In this document: one piece after another, positions 1-22,440 of the stretch
How the letters are laid out: the number at the start of each line of letters is the position of its first letter
Numbering within the stretch: the stretch's first letter is position 1
Assembly: GCF_012489685.1 (NCBI RefSeq)
Contig: NC_080044.1
Coordinates: 72,278,732-72,342,731, forward strand
Origin: Lotus japonicus
Taxonomy: Eukaryota > Streptophyta > Magnoliopsida > Fabales > Fabaceae
Length of the DNA: 64,000 nt
Reading direction: 5' to 3'
Position numbers and translations under genes: made by a program
Notes under the pieces: model-generated
What the model was told of the DNA's origin: nothing
The model's input: the letters and a program-made list of their open reading frames with translations, nothing else
Database searches by the model: none

Positions 1-1886
<1,886 letters not shown>

Positions 1887-2513
1887 CTAGTGTTTCTTTC
1901 TCGTCCGTTGCACGAGGAATATATCTATTGTATTTTGATTCATCAATTAATTTTGAATGTGATTATGCGTGTTCGTTTAAATCTTAGATAATTATGACAA
2001 ATCTTTTAAAATTCGGTTTTAAAATTTGTTTGGAATCAGGGAACACATGTCAACAGAAGTGAAGTGAGGTTATCTAATTCTTTTCTAATATAGATTGATA
2101 TATAGAGGAGGAGATGGCTGACGTAGTATCTTAGATAATTAAAGAAAATCTTTTAAAAATTTAATTAATTATAATCTCAGCACTACATATTTTATTTTAA
2201 TATTGTGGATTATGAAAAAGAATAAAAGAAGAAATCACAGGATTCCTGTAAATATGTAGTAAATTAGATTTGAGACTTTTCCTAATTTAAAGAGACAATG
2301 AAAACGGTTTCAAGATTTGTTTTGAATTTTTTTTTTTTGAGTAAGGAGTAATCTAGGTAAATCTTAGATAATTAGGGCAAATTTTTTAAAATTCGGTTTC
2401 AAAATAAAATAACACAACGGAAGAGAAGCTATCTAATGAAATGACACGTGATTTTTTTATGAGAATTAACCTGAAAATGACACGTCACTAAATTAGCCTG
2501 ATGGAAGTTCTTC

Positions 2514-2560
<47 letters not shown>
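1887..2560 (-). mobile_element. Short non-autonomous Helitron (minus orientation)
   Basis: Read on the minus strand, the element ends with an imperfect hairpin around CGTCCGTTGCACGAGG, followed by CTAG at 1890-1887. The next bases inward (ATATCTATTGTATTTTGAT on the plus strand) match those next to the ends at 37090 and 53531, so all three belong to one family. The 5' side keeps the family motif TTCTTTTCTAATATATATAT and a block with ACACGTCACTAA. The exact 5' TC terminus is lost in a (TA)n tract at 2521-2560. No coding sequence is seen. About 0.67 kb. Confidence 0.65.
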
Positions 2561-2565
<5 letters not shown>

Positions 2566-2777
2566 GACGTACAAATGATATCTTCCCCCAAAGTACTGGA
2601 GGGGTTCAAACTATTTTCAAAAAATTGGAATAAGGATTTAACTTTCTATTATACCATTTATTATATATATATATATATTTGGACGTACAAATGATATCTT
2701 CCCCCAAAGTACTGGAGGGGTTCAAACTATTTTCAAAAAATTGGAATAAGGATTTAACTTTCTATTATACCATTTAT
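2521..2777. repeat. (TA)n tract and perfect 101-bp direct duplication
   Basis: A (TA)n microsatellite (2521-2560) is followed by a 101-bp segment at 2561-2661 that begins ATTTGGACGTACAAATG. After 15 bp of TA-rich spacer the same 101 bp returns without any mismatch at 2677-2777. Perfect identity implies a recent duplication, probably by slippage or unequal exchange across the flanking TA tracts. The 5' end of the helicase-bearing Helitron may lie here. Confidence 0.9.
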
Positions 2778-2920
2778 CTCTCTTATTAATTCTAACATTT
2801 CAATCTTCCTACCACCAATAAATGAAGGGTACAATTGGTAAAGTATAATTAATGGTATCTTGAACTTTGTAAAGTGACAGATAATTAGGAACAAAATTCA
2901 GCTAAAAATAGTGTGGTGAA

Positions 2921-3480
2921 TCAGATATTGAAATTCCTGAAGATCTTTTGATACAAGATAGTGAAAATCCACTTCTTGACCTGGTTGATTTTGCAAATCC
3001 CAATTTGGTGCAGAACATGAAGACTGAAAAGTTTTTGGAAGAACGATGCATATTGTGTCCTACATTGGAATGTGTTGAGAAGGTTAATTATTTTATGTTT
3101 GATATACTACCAGGTAATACAACAGAGTACTTAAGCTCATATAACACTTGCAAATCTGACGAGGTTATGAACTACAATCATAGTGGTTTACTACAGAATC
3201 CTTAAATGATATTACATGCTCAGGAATACTAAATCACAAAATTATATTGAAGGAAGGTACTCCGATAATGCTATTGAGAAATATAGATCAAGCAACCGGT
3301 TTATGCAATGGAACGCGACTAATAGTGGCTGATCTTGGAACAAATGTTATAAAGGCCACTGTAATAACAGAAACCAACATTGGAGAAAACATTTTCATTC
3401 CAAGAATGGACATGGTTCCATCTGTCTCAGGTTACCCGTTTAAGTTTGAAAGACGTCAACTTCCGATCAGTCTATCCTAA
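2921..3480 (+). pseudogene. Helitron PIF1-like helicase, C-terminal remnant
   Basis: Conceptual translation from about 2921 gives SDIEIPEDLLIQDSENPL, then ERCILCPTLECVEKVNYFM and DILPGNTTEYLSSYNTCKSD. After a stop near 3205 and a frame change, 3247-3480 reads KEGTPIMLLRNIDQATGLCN-GTRLIVADLG and later FIPRMDMVP and PFKFERRQLPISLS. This order is the end of the PIF1-like SF1B helicase of Helitron RepHel proteins. The reading stops just before the usual final helicase motif (normally AMTINKSQGQS). The Walker motifs and the Rep domain are absent. It is certainly non-functional; it marks the surrounding DNA as a once autonomous Helitron. Confidence 0.88.
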
Positions 3481-4800
3481 ATAATTCCGAATTTTATGAA
3501 ATTTGTATGACAGTAAAATTTATGAGGCATCATAAATTTATTGGTTTTCTTTATACATTTTGCTTCTTTACTAATTGTCCAAAAATACTGTTGAACAATC
3601 GTATTGAAACATATTACACTACGAATTTAATAATAAATAAATAAATTAAAGGAGTGACTAAAAATCATAAATTCTCACATTACAAATTAATAAACACATT
3701 TTGATGACTTTTTCCTACATTTACTTTTATTCCTTAAATAATCACGCGCATTTATGTGTTTTAGTCACACATTTAATTATTTTTTTTGCATTAACTTTTA
3801 GTCAATAAATAATCAAGCGCATTTATGATATTTAGCATTTAAAAATTTAAAATTTAAATAAAGATATTTTTCAACCTTTAATGCGTAAAAAAATCATATT
3901 TATTAAAAAAAAATTATTGCATTAATAACGTGATAAAATACATTAAATTTAAAATAAAAAAATAGTCTAACTGCCTTAATTACATTCAATTATTTTTAAC
4001 AAATATTCCTTAAAAATATCTTTCCTTAAAACCGTTTACTGCTATTTAGGAAAATCGAAATTAAAATACTTTTTTTGGTAAACATTAAAATACTTTTAAA
4101 TTAGAATAAAAAAAATTAATAACATTGATTTAATCTTAAAATTCATCCATCACAATTAAGTACATTAATTACATCGGTTTATTTTTAAAAATCAAGCAAA
4201 AACTTAGTAATAATTCCTTAATTACAATTACTTGATTATATACATTAATTATACAAAATTATGTGCGTTAATTAAGTAAATAAAACCTACATACATAAAT
4301 TAAAAATTCGGAATCAAGTAAAAAAATTGAATAACACATTTAATTTTTTTTAAAAAACTCAACTTATACTAATAAAAATTCGAGCTTCAACAAAAAAATA
4401 ATAATAAATCAAAAACAAAATCAATTAGAAATCACAGAAGAACAATAAGCCTATATATATATATATATACACTTTAGTATACATCTCATTTGTTACACAA
4501 GTTCAAGCCAAAATCAACAGACGTTAGTTTTTATCTCCAAAACTTCCTTGCATCATGAATCCGAACTATAGCCTACTTGAATAACTGACTCCTTTAGCAC
4601 ATGATTGGACTATTGTCGTTTGAGTAATAAGGGTGTGGTTTGATGAAGAAGAGGATGAAGAAGATGAGGAAGGACACGATGATTCGTTCTATAATCTGTT
4701 GTTGATGGATCGAAAGGTATGTAAACCAGAAACAATTTCGCTATTATTAAATATGTAATTGTATTTTAATTTAATTCACGGACATAAATTCATATGAAAT
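3481..4800. other. AT-rich Helitron interior without recognisable genes
   Basis: Very AT-rich sequence with many stops in all frames. A small insertion footprint lies at 4060-4097: a 14-bp direct repeat (ATTAAAATACTTTT) brackets 10 bp. A (TA)n run is at 4452-4468. I see no gene. Confidence 0.6.
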
Positions 4801-4813
4801 TCCTTCATTTCTA

Positions 4814-6574
4814 GGGTCAAACAATCCATGCAGTGTGTAGGCGTAACCTTCATGAACGTTTTGCCAACAGAATCACGGAAGGTTTGGTATACCGCTTTGA
4901 ATATTTCTGGGTATGACATAATTTCTGAGGTCTTAGTGCATCTAGGCATATCTACAAGATACACTTGCAAAGTAGAACAAGGATGGTTCCATATAATAAA
5001 GATGTGTTTCCTGTGCGTGATCTGATATTTGACAACATGCATGAAATTCTAAATCCTGACTTTGACGAGCGGTTCTTAGTTGGTATGTAAATATTTACCT
5101 TCATTTAAATAAACATTACCATTAAAACAGATGTTATGGTCGAAGTAACGCACGTCGGAAATTACAACGGATTTGAGCGGAATGAAGTCCATACGCAGAG
5201 CAGAGACATTGAACTTGAATCTCGAGGGTAAATTTGCTTTGATCAATAAAAAATTAGTATTATTAATTTCTATAAATTCCTACAGAAGAAAGTTAACAAC
5301 TTTTATTTAATTTTTTTCCAACAAAAAAATTAAATATTTTTTATACGGCCAATTTGTCGACGAATTTGATGCACTTCTAAATTCAAAAGACAACAAACAT
5401 GTTGTGATTATCATATTGTTGAGAGTTGTAACAATTCATGAAGGTACATTTAATTATTTTGAGCAACAAACAAACATAAACTTCTATATAATAAATCAAC
5501 ATGTTCAAACTTAAACTTACAATCAATCGCTAATTTTTTTTCCGGGGGAATATAAACTAACTGCTGGGTTAAACTGCACTAAAGTAATGTTCAATTCTGA
5601 CATTCCACAAGCAGTGTCATACAGAGAAATGTATGTATGTATTGTGGATTTCATATTACTTTGAACAAATTTAGATGACAAATAACAACATAAATTTTGT
5701 TTCTTCGAAGACTATTTGAGTGTGACGCAGTTCATACTCAAGTAATGAACGTTATGATTGAAAGATTAAACGTTACTGAAAAAGATAAGTTCCTAACGCT
5801 TTCCCAAGCACAAGTATTAAAAATTTGGTTACTTGCAGATCAGTATGTTCTCATCACTTTTAATTTAATTTATTAGACTTTTTTTTTATTAAAAAAAACA
5901 TACATTGATTTTCATTCAACGTTTTTATTAAATAAAACAATTACTTATTATATTATTAACTTAGTATTAATGATCAAATTATTAAATTAGTAAATAAACA
6001 TATAATGTTAGGATTACGCCAAACAAAAATGCGTTTTAAATAAAAAAATCATGGGGTTAGAGATTTTTAAACACTAACTACAAACTTAAATACTTATTAA
6101 ACTAATTTAATAATCACCTATTGTGGGAAATTAACAACACATGAATAATGAGATAAAATATGAATTAATTAGACCGACGGACCGTAAACTCTTATACTCT
6201 TTCTTTGAATTTAGTTGCTTTAAATTCATAACGTTATTAGAGGAAAAAAAAAAGATTTTGATACACGTTTTTATAATGGTTATTTATATCTACATCATGA
6301 TTTCTGATATTTCCAATTTAAATGTAAAATTTCTAAGTGAGGTATTAGTCATCACTATTGTAAAATAGGTTTGGTTTAGACATTGATCATCACTATTATA
6401 AAATAGGTTTGTTTTGCAGACAAACACTAAAAGTGGTAAACGAAACACACCTCTAGCTATAGTTGAAGACTCCAACACACCTATTAAACGTCGTTCAGAC
6501 GATGGTTCCATAACAGAAGTTGTTGGAAGTAAAGATGCAGAAATGTTGAAAAAGATCAAGGTTTCAAAGATTTA
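4814..6574 (+). pseudogene. RPA70-like (DUF223 / OB-fold) gene remnant of a Helitron
   Basis: Separate pieces align in order with the Helitron-borne replication protein A family. 4814-4913 gives GQTIHAVCRRNLHERFANRI and GLVYRFEYFWV. Around 4948-5082 another frame gives IYKIHLQSRTRMVPYNKDVF and FDNMHEILNPDFDERFLV. 5133-5231 gives DVMVEVTHVGNYNGFERNEV. 5342-5450 gives YGQFVDEFDALL with VVIIILLRVVTIHE. 5550-5630, 5707-5845 and 6419-6574 look like later exons; the last reads PLAIVEDSNTPIKRR and ends at a stop. The pieces are separated by AT-rich stretches that resemble introns, but frames and stops do not join into one protein. In plant Helitrons this gene lies downstream of RepHel and encodes a single-strand DNA-binding protein. 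Confidence 0.72.
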
Positions 6575-6786
6575 GTTGCATTTCCTTAAGATTGTTTGCA
6601 AATAAATAACCTTTGTGCTAAACTTTCACTTTTATGTCTTTACCCACGTTGACAATTTGTTTTTTTTTTGGTAAATTGACCTCGGTAGTCACTTTCAAAC
6701 ATTTTGACTTTTTTTTTCGTATATTGACCATGTTACTAAAATATTCAATAAATCATTTTATGTTTGAAAATCTTCGTGCATACGTC

Positions 6787-7443
6787 TAGGGCTGCACATG
6801 GGTTGAGTTGGATGAATTTTTAGGCTAATCAGGACCCGAACCGGTCAAAACTGTTTGGGTTGGGTTGGGTTGGATTTCGTGAATTTTCACCTACGAACCC
6901 GAACCAACCTAATCCGACAATCTTCCGGTTGGTTTGGATGGATTGGTTGGATCGCTATATTAAAATAAAAATAAATCTGAAATATTGAAAATATTAAAAA
7001 ACAAGTACTTCAAGTCTCTAACACACAATTACATCATAAGTTCATAACTACTGTCTACACGCATCTATACAACAACACATAAGTAAACTAGTACTTCAAG
7101 TATTTAAATATGACAAGTAATTACAAACAAATTAGTCTCAAAGTCTCCTAAAATTCACTCAAATAGTAGGACTCCAAGTCACCTTTCCATTTCTACTAGT
7201 AGGTTAGGTAAAAAAATAAAATTATGAAAAATATATATTAAATAATATATTATTATTATATGATTGGATTTCGGGTTGGGTTGGATGGATTATTATGGAA
7301 TCCGATATCCGATCCAAAGATGATTTGATCGTAATAAAATCCATCCGATAGACCCGTTTGCCCAATCCAACCCGCATTTTTACCATTTGATCGGATTGGG
7401 TTGGATGGATTCATTGGGTTGACCCGACCCATGTGCACCCCTA
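6787..7443. mobile_element. Non-autonomous hAT-type element with 8-bp target duplication
   Basis: The left end reads TAGGGCTGCACATGGGTTGA and the right end, reverse-complemented, TAGGGGTGCACATGGGTCGG. The element is bracketed by a perfect 8-bp direct repeat, CATACGTC, at 6779-6786 and 7444-7451. An 8-bp target duplication with short TIRs starting TAGGG points to the hAT superfamily. The subterminal parts are rich in GGGTTGGGTTGG-type motifs; the middle is AT-rich. The element is 657 bp and has no transposase. It sits inside the decayed Helitron. Confidence 0.88.
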
Positions 7444-7644
7444 CATACGTCAATTTAAATGTGCTTTCGACCCTTAAACACATTACTTTACAAAAAAAAC
7501 AACCTACACCACAAATGTGCAAAAAACGAAAAATAAACCAAAGACCTATATAGAATAAATAAAAAAAGATATTAATTGATTAACAAAAATTTAAAAAATA
7601 AATCCAAAATTAAATTCTCCGTGCAAGGCACGGGTTAAAACTAG

Positions 7645-8864
7645 TTTTTATACAATCTTTCCGCTGTCTTAGATTTTTGCATGACAGTACTTTATTAAAA
7701 CCAAGAATCTTTCTAAGCTCCACAAACAAACCTCAATCAAATGGTGGAAAAACTTTGATGCTTCGATGGTTTCAAAAGAAAATATCCATCTTTGGTTCAG
7801 ATCAAATCAGAAATATCTGAATCATATATATATATATATATATATATATTAAGGTGTGTACAACTTATAATTGAAAAACAAAATTAATTAATTTCATATT
7901 TATCATGAAATTATGCGAAGAATTTGGAAAATGAGTTTTTGGTTATATGGAAGGACTAAACCCGAAGAAAAGAAAACTACACAGGAATAGAATGCGAGAA
8001 AGAAACACTCATCCAATATAATAAAACATAAGTAGGTTTGAGCAGTGACGTGTGAGACTCTCCATAAACCTATAGTAAGAACATGTGTCATATTCGCTAA
8101 GCAGGTTTGAGCACTGAGGTGCCATTTGATTGGCCTTTCATCGTATGTGGATATAAAGAATCTCTCAAACTTTCATCTTTCAAACTCTAATTTGATTAAC
8201 AAGAGAGACATAAAGGTGAAAAGAGTCACAACCCTCATTTATCAGTTGCAGCACAGTTATGAAGTTACTCTCCACAATGATTATAGAGAACTTAGAGAGA
8301 GCATGATGAACATGCCCCAAAAGCTTCAACTAAAGCATATTAGAAGTCTCCAAATTACGACTGAAGCTAAAGAGGCACCGCTATTGGAAGTCCCCAAATT
8401 ATGACTAAAAAGATTTCACATAACAATAAATCTTTTTTAAGAATGGGTTGAATGAATGTGTATTTCTCACTCTAATCCTTAATTTACAATAAAAATGCCA
8501 AAATATAAAAAAAAGTTAAAAAATTCATCATTGTAAATATGTATAGTTCATGGAGATTGTGCTTTTCAATTTTCAAGTGACAAGAGGTTAAGAAAGTAAA
8601 CCAATTATACAAAAACACATCAATAGTTTCTTAGTTTTGTTTGTCTGGTTTCTTTCCCTTTGTAACAAAAAAAAAAAAGAAAAAACAAATTATTTATCTC
8701 TTTTGAATGACAATTATGTTTCAGCTGAGGTAACAATTATGTTTCGGAACGGGATGGTCTATCAAGTGCCTCTGTTTTCGGTGTTCGTTTAGCTGCCGTG
8801 TAAACCAAACGCGGTGGTTACTGGAAACTGCGGCGGCAGTGGCACGAAAATGTACAATCTCATC
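7645..8864. other. Intergenic region upstream of the first mTERF copy
   Basis: Contains a (TA)n run (7825-7848) directly followed by the second copy of the 25-bp repeat also found at 1859-1883. A 92-codon open frame at 8126-8404 has no recognisable domain; I do not call it a gene. An A-rich stretch lies near 8667-8690. The part just before 8865 should hold the promoter of the mTERF copy, but no clear TATA box is seen. Confidence 0.4.
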
Positions 8865-9971
8865 ATGTTCCAGTTTCGTTTTCACCGGCGAAGAGCCCTT
8901 CTTCTTCAACTGAAACCCTTCTTCCCCTACCCATTATCAATAGTATCTCACAACTTCTCAACCACTTGTGATTCTTCCGATAAACAATCCTTCACCCTTT
9001 CATATCTCACGAACACTTGTGGCTTTTATCCCCAAGCTGCTCTCAAAGCAGCCAAGCGAGTTCGTTTCAACGACGCAAAGAAGCCCGACTCGGTTATCGC
9101 CTTCTTCACAAACCACGGTTTCTCCATCTCCCAGACACACAACATCATTCGCAGGGTACCAGAGCTGCTTTTACTCGATTCCACCAAAAAGGTTTTGCCC
9201 AAGTTTCAATTTTTAGCCTCCAAAGGTTTTGACATAGTTACCACTGTGACTAGGGCCCCATATTTCCTGCTTAAAAGCCTTGAGAATCACATTATACCTG
9301 CATTTGAATTTGTCAGGAGATTCTCTCAATCTGATGAAAAAGCAATGGCTTGTGCACTTTTTGGTTCCATTACCATTAGTCTTGCTCTCATATAATCAAA
9401 AGTACAATTGTTGCTTGATATGGGAGTCACTCCCTCAAACATATACCTTTTGCTTAGAACTTGGCCCTCTCTGCTCAGATGTGCTGACTTGAAGGAGGTT
9501 GTGGAGGAAGTCAAGGGATTGGGATTTCATCCCTCCAAAACGCTTTTTGTTGTAGCGTTACAGGCCAAAAGGGGTATATCCAAATCTCTTTGGGATGCCA
9601 AAGTCGATGCCTTTAAGACATGGGGCTGGTCTGAAGATGCTATTCTGGATGCATTTAGGAGGAATCCCAAGATTATGCTATACTCAATCAAAAAAGTAAA
9701 TGCAGTGATGAGTTTTTGGGTAGGTCATCTTGGTTGGGACCCTTCAGTACTTCAAGCCGTGCCATCACTTTTTGGATATAGTTTGGAGAAAAGGCTTATG
9801 CCAAGGGCTTCAGTTGTCCAGTATCTTCTCTCCAGAGGTTTGATGAAGAAGGATGCTAGCTTATATACACCGTTTAAGTATACTGATAAGTTGTTCCTGC
9901 AAGAATTTGTGAATTGTTTTGAGGAGGAGGAAACATCTAAGCTACTAAGTCTATATCGGGGAGGACGCTAG
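8865..9971 (+). pseudogene. mTERF-family gene copy 1, interrupted by an in-frame stop
   Basis: The frame starts at ATG 8865 and is collinear with the intact copies at 34692 and 42424. It shares TNTCGFYPQAALKAAKRVRF, FFTNHGFSISQTHNIIRRVP and, near the end, GYSLEKRLMPRASVVQYLLS. Codon 177 (9393-9395) is TAA, where the copy at 34692 has ATGAAA instead of ATATAA over two codons. Downstream, the same frame stays open to 9971, so the break is a point change and not a frameshift. The N-terminal part is about 20 residues shorter than in the second copy. mTERF proteins are helical-repeat nucleic-acid binders of mitochondria and plastids. A truncated 176-residue product would keep few repeats. Otherwise the copy is well preserved, so the loss looks recent, or a sequence error is possible. 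Confidence 0.9.
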
Positions 9972-12060
9972 CATCTGGTACTTTGTTAACGTTTGAATAC
10001 AGATTTATATTTGTTATAGTTGTGTGAATCTTGCCTTTTAAGCGTTATGCGATAGGACTGGAAAGTACAAACATGTGGCACAACGTTCTTGTGTTAATCT
10101 GGACGTGTTTCATTATCATCAATTAACTGGGCAGCAAAATATAACATTGTTTCCTTTCAAATGAGTGGCATATTTTTAATAATTTGTAGTTCTTCAGAGT
10201 TCTGATGATACATTCCTTCTCTCCTTGAGTATATCCTAAACCTTATAGATGTGCCTATTTATGTTGCTTTACATACTATATACCTGACCAGATCATATTA
10301 CAATTATTACTACCTTAGGGATAATAGTAAGATTCATTGTTTTGGGATTCATAATTTGCATTCATTTCTTAATTAGGTTATGGAAATATGGAGTATAATA
10401 ATTGAAAAATGAAATATAAAGTTTTGTAGTTTCACACATCATACATGTGAATATGTGATGGTGTTTAGAAGTTTGATTTGTCTTATTTAACAAATTCACC
10501 TGTCATGGTTTTTGTTTTCTTTTAGTTTTCTTCACTTTCTGAGACTCAATATACTCAGTGCAATCCTTCTGTTTCGCTCTATTGAAAAGCACACAATTAA
10601 CTTTTAGAGAGCAGAGACACATAATGAAACTTGAGCTCTAATGCATCTTTTGTTTTTTAACTAGCATTTGTTCATTAGGTGATTGTTAGTTGATGGGTCT
10701 CCAATTGGTTCTAGGTTATAACGTTGATACTAGAAAACTGGTAATGTCAGATGAGAAATTGTCTTCAACTTTCATTTCGGATTTTGATTAAAGAACAAAC
10801 AGTTGTCATCAATATCTTGGTGGTTATATGAGTTTGTGATTATAGGTCTAATAGTATTGGATCTTGCCTTCCCTTGCTACTAATTTGTGGATATTTGTGA
10901 CTATTGCATGAAATGGTTCTGTAGAATTGTCCATGACAATTTAAATTCCTTTCATTTTTATGTCTCTGTAATCTGGTTCATTTTTTGAATCAAATCTTTT
11001 GCCACTTTTGATGTTTGTTTTGCCCAGAGCTTTTTTTTATAATTTTTTTCCATCTTCATATAGCAAACAATACAATAACACAGTTTGCTACCTATTGAAC
11101 TGAAATACACTAAATTCTCCAGGTGTCAGATTAATAATATTAGCATTTGTTTACTAGGTGATTGTTAGTTAAGAAGAATCCAATTGGTTCTAGGTTACAA
11201 GTTATAACATTGACACTTGAAAACATGAAATGTTAGAGGAGAAATAGTCTTTACTTTTAATGTGAATTTTGATTGGAGAACAGACTGTTGTCAACTTGTC
11301 ATCAATATCTTGGTGGTTATATGAGTTGCTGATTATAGGTCTAAAAGTCTTGATGTTAGGCTTTACCTTGCTATCTGTTTGTGGATGCTGTGAATGTTAT
11401 TGATCTACTAGTTTTATGTCGTTGGTTTTTTGTCAATGGAAATTGTGTTTTGAATCATTATTTTTTATTTCTGTTGATTTTTTTCCTTGCTATTGTTGAA
11501 AGGTTATTTGGATTGTGGTGCTCTTAGCAATATAATTTGATGATTTATATAATTGATCTAATCTCTGAAGAGTGTGTTAATTATAGAGAGTTTGGTAAAA
11601 GTAATGTGTTGCTTGTATTGTAATGTTTACTGTACTAAAATGAGCAGGTATGTCAAAGACCTTCAGGCCTCAGATAAAACACACATTGAATGGAGTTGTA
11701 GATACTATTCATAAAGAAGTTAAAACTTAAAATTATAGATTGTTGCTTTGAATTTGGGATTAGTTGAGAGTTGTGACCTGGTGCCTGATATCCTAAATTC
11801 TTTGTGTATTTATGTATGTTTTTCGCCTTTGAACAGTAAAAGACATTTTTTCTTCAAGAATTTGTTTCCTGTCCGAAAAGAAAAACATATCTGTGATCTG
11901 CACATATTCTCCGTTAAGTGCTTTTATTATTTAAAAGTGGTGTTTGCATAAACTTCTATAGCTCTTAAAAGTTCTAAAGCAATTTCCCTAAGCTTCTGCA
12001 ATTTCAGCTTTTGAGGAACCTGATTCAAAAAATCATCTGCACAAAAGTAGCCCTGTCAAA
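9972..12060 (+). other. Downstream flank of mTERF copy 1 with internal duplication
   Basis: This T-rich stretch has no gene I can support. A block of about 200 bp at 10664-10870 (GTGATTGTTAGTTGATGG..., CAATATCTTGGTGGTTATAT) is repeated in diverged form at 11143-11380. It appears again after mTERF copy 2 at 35905-36120. Parts of 10560-10650 and 11000-11100 also recur after mTERF copy 3 (about 43850-43970). The mTERF copies therefore were duplicated together with their 3' flanks. 11915-12060 is similar to 49460-49665 near the CUL1-SKP1 gene. Confidence 0.6.
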
Positions 12061-12228
12061 GTTTTAAAACTATCATTCATGTCCTTTTTCAATGCCATAC
12101 CAATCTGAAAACCCTAGTACACAATGATAACCATCGGTGAACTGTGATACTGTTGCTGCAGTTCGCGTTGCTGCTTGCTGCTGTAGGTTGTATCTGCACT
12201 GTAATTTATTGACTAGGTTTGTGAAGTA

Positions 12229-12530
12229 TGTTCTTCTTCCGTTTTTCGTTCTTCGCTGCATCATTCCTGGCTGATTTATTGATTACTGATTTTACTTGGA
12301 TTTGTCTTCAATTGATTTATTGATGTTCGTCTTCCATTTTTCGTTCTTCATCTTAGGCATTTGTACTTGGATTTGGCTTCAATTGATTTATTGATGATCT
12401 TCTTCCACTTTCGTTCTTCTCTGCATCATTCATGGCTGATTTATGATTTCTGATTTTACTTGCATTTGGCTTCAATTGATTTATTGCTGTTCTTCTTCCA
12501 TTTTTGTTCTTCATCTTAGGCATTTTTGCC
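12229..12530. repeat. Imperfect tandem repeat, unit about 165 bp
   Basis: The phrases CTTCAATTGATTTATTG and GTTCTTCATCTTAGGCAT recur. Blocks starting CTGATTTATTGATTACTGAT (about 12270) and CTGATTTATGATTTCTGAT (about 12435) each continue with TTTTACTTG, CTTCAATTGATTTATTG and CTTCTTCCA. A third partial block lies between them. No coding function is seen. Confidence 0.65.
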
Positions 12531-13712
12531 TACCTTTGCTTACTGTTGTTGCTGATTCCATTTTCAAGCACAAAAACTGAGTGTGAATCCAATGACTGTG
12601 CAAGCAAGAAATTGTCTTGAGCTGCTAACTCGCCCTTCTTCAACTCTGTTGTGATGTCACCATCCGTTTACCCTGATAAACAAAATCATTTAATTTTGAC
12701 CATAGCCAACAGGTAATAAACTAATAATAGTTTCTCTTTCCCTATTATTTATTGATTTTGTTGTATTGATTTGATCAACCTTGAGTGATATGTAAATTGT
12801 GAATGAATGCTTCAATATGTATAGCAAGGCCAGATAGTGAATTTTGAAATTAAGTGATTTTTTGCAATATTATGAGAGAAAATTTGCTTCTTACTTGGTT
12901 GAAGGGAGGCATCAAAATGTGTTAGTGCCTCTTGCTGGTCAAGGCACACACCACTGGTTCCATAAGCAATCCTTTCTTGATTAGTTAACTCCCTATAGAT
13001 GTTTGGGAATCTGACATATGGAATTGATTTTAGTTTCAAAATCTATCTTATCAGCAGTTAGTTATAGTAGCTTCTTTGGTGGACAATACATAATCCGTTG
13101 TGGGATTTCATAACTGAATTTCACAATATTATCCTATAGAAATCACTTTTTTCATTAACATATTCGAATACAAATCTTTCATGTTTCAACTCACCTTTAC
13201 CACAATCGATTTATTCAAAATCAATTCTCACTATGTTGCTTCCTTGAGGGTGAGCCCATTCGGTGATAAGCCGCTCCTTTTGGCCTCTAGGTGAGTGACC
13301 AGTCCATGGAGGGGGAACACGTGGGTAGTTCTAGCTAGAGCACTTTTGGGCCTCCAAAGATGGGCCCGTAGGTCCATATAGGTTTTAAGGGTTCTTCAGC
13401 CACCGTAAAGGAGGTCCTCTTTTTGAAATAGTTAGTTTTTCTCTAGGGTTTAATCTTATTTAAAACAACTTGATCTTTTAGCGAACACCTTCGTTTAGGT
13501 TTCCTGGGTTGAGACCATACTTAAGTTACACTCGATGTAAACAAAAGCTAAGAACTAATAACATGAGGCACATGAACCAATTTTTCAGGAGTTACTCAGT
13601 TTTCTCTCTTTTCTTCCTATCTCACTCTAAAGGTGGAGACAGAAGAGTGTGAACACAACATTATATATTTTCTTATTACAACACCTCATTTTCTCTTCAT
13701 CTCATTTTCACT
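12531..13712. other. Intergenic sequence, no recognisable gene
   Basis: Short open frames exist on both strands but none shows a domain or family motif. 13230-13420 is less AT-rich (for example GAGGGGGAACACGTGGGTAG) and may be a fragment of an old repeat. I could not assign it. Confidence 0.35.
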
Positions 13713-13937
13713 AGGTAAACTCTTTTTTTTGTCCTTTGGCCACCGGTCTTCACGGGGGAAATGAGACCCACGTGACTAATCTGGCTCGGGATACGGTAGT
13801 GATATCTCTGACCACAAAAATATTATTTTTAACCACTGAGAGGATCGAACCCGGGTTAAAAGCCTATGTAAAATCCCTTAAAAAATTGCACATTCACCAC
13901 TTATGTCACCCCTTGAAGTTAAAGAAAGGTAAACTCT
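13713..13937 (-). mobile_element. Full-length SINE (tRNA-derived) with 11-bp target duplication
   Basis: A perfect direct repeat AGGTAAACTCT at 13713-13723 and 13927-13937 brackets a 203-bp insert (13724-13926). On the minus strand the insert begins near AGGGGTGACATAAGTGGTGA (possible box A) and contains CCCGGGTTCGATCCTC (a good box B). It ends in GGACAAAAAAAAGAG, an A-rich tail directly at the target duplication. A pol III-type head, A tail and target duplication define a SINE. The small insert at 31559-31663 shares parts of the 3' half (ATTAGTC, GAGACCG). Confidence 0.87.
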
Positions 13938-14174
13938 AGAATTGATAAGAGACATACAAGCCACATCATCCTATTATTTAAAATTGTCTAAAATAGAACA
14001 ACACAACTAAACATATATAGAAATAGTTTTTCTCTTTGTAACCAAAACATAGAAATAGAAATAATAAAAAGACACTAGTCAATAACTGAAGCCCATTTGA
14101 GATGATGCCTTTTACCACGACGTACGTTGATTTCATAATAAATTTTCACAAACAACCCACCATCATCATTTCAA

Positions 14175-22252
<8,078 letters not shown>

Positions 22253-22440
22253 GATTATTTGGTTGTGGTGGTGATCGAAGACGTACTGATGAGCTAGCTA
22301 GAAGAGCAGGATATATATGAGATGGGAGGAGGACTAGCTAGGAGAGTGTATCAGTGTATAGACCAAAACGCACGCATGGCAGCCTTTGTTGACCTTGGTG
22401 TTGAATATATCAAAGTGAGGACATTATTTGGGACATGGGT

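Larger units (their letters stand above)
2561..7644 (+). mobile_element. Decayed autonomous Helitron (RepHel C-terminal remnant plus RPA-like exons)
   Basis: The 3' end is well defined: the hairpin CCGTGC-AAG-GCACGG (7619-7633) followed by GTTAAAACTAG, with T next, is the classic Helitron terminus. Inside, in the order known from plant Helitrons, are a PIF1-type helicase end (about 2921-3480) and RPA70-like OB-fold exons (about 4814-6574). The Rep domain and the N-terminal part of the helicase are gone. The 5' terminus is inferred only, somewhere in the TA tracts near 2560-2676. A hAT-type element (6787-7443) sits inside and is therefore younger. The element cannot move by itself. Confidence 0.7.
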
